From Planctomycetaceae bacterium (GTDB lineage: Bacteria; Planctomycetota; Planctomycetia; Planctomycetales; Planctomycetaceae), in the NCBI GenBank assembly GCA_003503535.1, contig DOCI01000089.1:51275-57863 (forward strand): a stretch of 6,589 bases of DNA, given 5' to 3'. Below are positions 5,991-6,589 of this stretch, one piece after another. Numbering within the stretch: position 1 is the first letter of the stretch; each line of letters begins with the position of its first letter. The notes beneath the pieces were generated by a model. It had not been told where the DNA came from. It saw nothing but the letters and a program-made list of their open reading frames with translations, and did not search any database. The position numbers and the translations under genes were made by a program.

Positions 5991-6446
5991 TCACTTCTGC
6001 CACATTCCTTTATGACGCAAGATGGCTTCAACGACCTTCCCCGTCGAGATCTGGTTCCAACCAATCGCTAATATGGGAAAAATCAGGTCTTCGTATCCGA
6101 TCTCAGAGTCAACAGGTGAATCTGGATAGACTAACGGTTGGAAATCTTCAATATCAGCACATCTCCCATTGCTGACGCGATGAACCCACAAGTCCAACCA
6201 GTACTGTTCTTGCTCATCTAACAGGTCTACCATCTCTTCTTTAATCGACGACTCTTCACTCGCTTCAGCATTGGCAACTGCCTGCGCAACCAGTGTGTCA
6301 ACGTCGAAGTCATCGCTGTGACATATCCACTGAAACACATGATAGTCCAGCGCCTCCATTGGAATGATCTTCGTTTCAGCGGAATCTTGCCGTGTCGACT
6401 TCTTGATGGACTTTGCTCCGGACTTCTTCTTCACCTTCGTACTCAT
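5991..6446 (-). CDS. hypothetical protein of 151 residues
   Basis: I do not recognise this protein. Its gene structure is convincing: a strong AAAGGAG site seven bases before the ATG and a good intrinsic terminator downstream make it a complete single-gene unit. Residues 1-26 are Lys/Ser-rich and probably disordered, of the kind seen in nucleic-acid-binding or flexible tails. Residues about 27-90 look helical and acidic (EALDYHVFQWICHSDDFDVD at 31-50, then EASEESSIKEEMVDLLDEQE at 61-80). Residues 91-151 contain YEDLIFPILAIGWNQISTGK (118-137) and a basic C-terminus AILRHKGMWQK. There is no signal peptide or clear membrane segment. The bipolar charge, basic at the N-terminus and acidic in the middle, is its most notable feature. 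The longer overlapping frame on the same strand is treated as spurious. Function is unknown. Confidence 0.75.
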   Translation of the reverse strand: MSTKVKKKSGAKSIKKSTRQDSAETKIIPMEALDYHVFQWICHSDDFDVDTLVAQAVANAEASEESSIKEEMVDLLDEQEQYWLDLWVHRVSNGRCADIEDFQPLVYPDSPVDSEIGYEDLIFPILAIGWNQISTGKVVEAILRHKGMWQK

Positions 6447-6453
6447 TGCACTT

Positions 6454-6460
6454 CTCCTTT
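6454..6460 (-). promoter_or_regulatory. strong ribosome binding site of the 151-residue gene
   Basis: On the minus strand AAAGGAG lies seven bases before the ATG at 6446. It is the clearest Shine-Dalgarno in the window and settles both the strand and the start of this unknown gene. Confidence 0.8.
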
Positions 6461-6478
6461 AATGGATTGACATTTGGA

Positions 6479-6496
6479 ACAGCAACACATTGCTGT
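6479..6496 (-). repeat. leader hairpin 1 (7-bp stem)
   Basis: On the minus strand ACAGCAA-TGTG-TTGCTGT is a perfect 7-bp stem with a 4-base loop. It can be lengthened by two GG/CC pairs across a one-base bulge (to 6476-6498). It sits 18 bases upstream of the ribosome binding site of the 151-residue gene. It has no T-tail, so it is more likely a leader structure than a terminator. Confidence 0.65.
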
Positions 6497-6501
6497 CCTT
6501 T

Positions 6502-6520
6502 CGGCACGCCGCTCGTGCCG
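6502..6520 (-). repeat. leader hairpin 2 (7-bp GC-rich stem)
   Basis: On the minus strand CGGCACG-AGCGG-CGTGCCG is a perfect GC-rich stem, five bases upstream of the other leader hairpin. With its neighbour it gives a compact two-hairpin leader, if transcription starts upstream of 6520. No recognised riboswitch or RNA family comes to mind. No convincing promoter was found in 6521-6589. Confidence 0.65.
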
Positions 6521-6556
6521 TTCTTAAGGTGAAGCGTGAGCACTCCTGAAAAAGGG

Positions 6557-6589
6557 TCAGCGATCTGGAAACTCACTTAGATTATTTTT
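6557..6589 (-). CDS. possible 3' tail of a further minus-strand gene
   Basis: Reading in from the right edge on the minus strand, one frame codes KNNLSEFPDR before a TGA at the complement of 6557-6559. Ten residues give no family information, and the sequence could equally be non-coding. It is listed only because it would place the unknown 151-residue gene about 110 bases behind another minus-strand gene. Confidence 0.15.
   Translation of the reverse strand, partial: KNNLSEFPDR

Noticed and set aside
6376..6576. 66-codon minus-strand reading frame starting with GTG at 6576
   Set aside because: It overlaps the start of the well-supported 151-residue gene in another frame, lacks a ribosome binding site at its GTG, and its bases form the two leader hairpins and the Shine-Dalgarno of that gene.

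Overview
The window looks like part of a bacterial chromosome of moderate GC content, most likely from a member of the Planctomycetota. That assignment is an inference. It rests on the mix of genes (ubiquitin-like conjugation parts, an exported C39-like cysteine-peptidase domain of a kind I associate with planctomycetes, stand-alone PRiA4_ORF3 and ADP-ribosylglycohydrolase genes) and on weak or absent Shine-Dalgarno sequences before several genes. There is no rRNA, tRNA or other phylogenetic marker to confirm it. I found no tRNA, rRNA, CRISPR array, transposase or integrase.

Positions 1-1810 hold the 3' end of a ubiquitin-like conjugation operon. A truncated gene enters from the left edge and ends in a 4-base ATGA overlap with a JAB-E1 fusion: an N-terminal JAMM metalloprotease (deubiquitinase-type) joined to a ThiF/E1-like adenylating domain. 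That gene ends in a second ATGA overlap with a small cysteine-rich DUF6527 protein. The expected upstream partners, a (multi)ubiquitin-like protein and an E2-like protein, lie outside the window; the truncated gene may be the E2. The E1 half has Ser residues where many relatives have a Cys.

Positions 1834-3822 encode the most unusual protein here. It has a Sec-type signal peptide, a papain/C39-like cysteine-peptidase domain with a visible Cys-His-Asp triad, a proline-rich linker and a complete acyl-CoA dehydrogenase domain, all in one uninterrupted frame. It starts 23 bases after the DUF6527 gene and may be cotranscribed with it.

Positions 3923-4867 encode an ADP-ribosylglycohydrolase with both metal-binding motifs intact and a TTG start chosen from a good ribosome binding site. 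Positions 4906-5712 encode a PRiA4_ORF3-fold protein with an extra N-terminal region. Both lie on the plus strand and may be read as separate or loosely linked units.

Positions 5713-5990 are a convergent intergenic region with three perfect inverted repeats. One has a T-rich tail on the minus strand and is a convincing terminator for the unknown 151-residue minus-strand gene at 5991-6446. That gene has a strong ribosome binding site and a leader with two adjacent hairpins.

The best candidates for undescribed biology are the JAB-E1/DUF6527 conjugation module and the exported peptidase-dehydrogenase fusion directly behind it.
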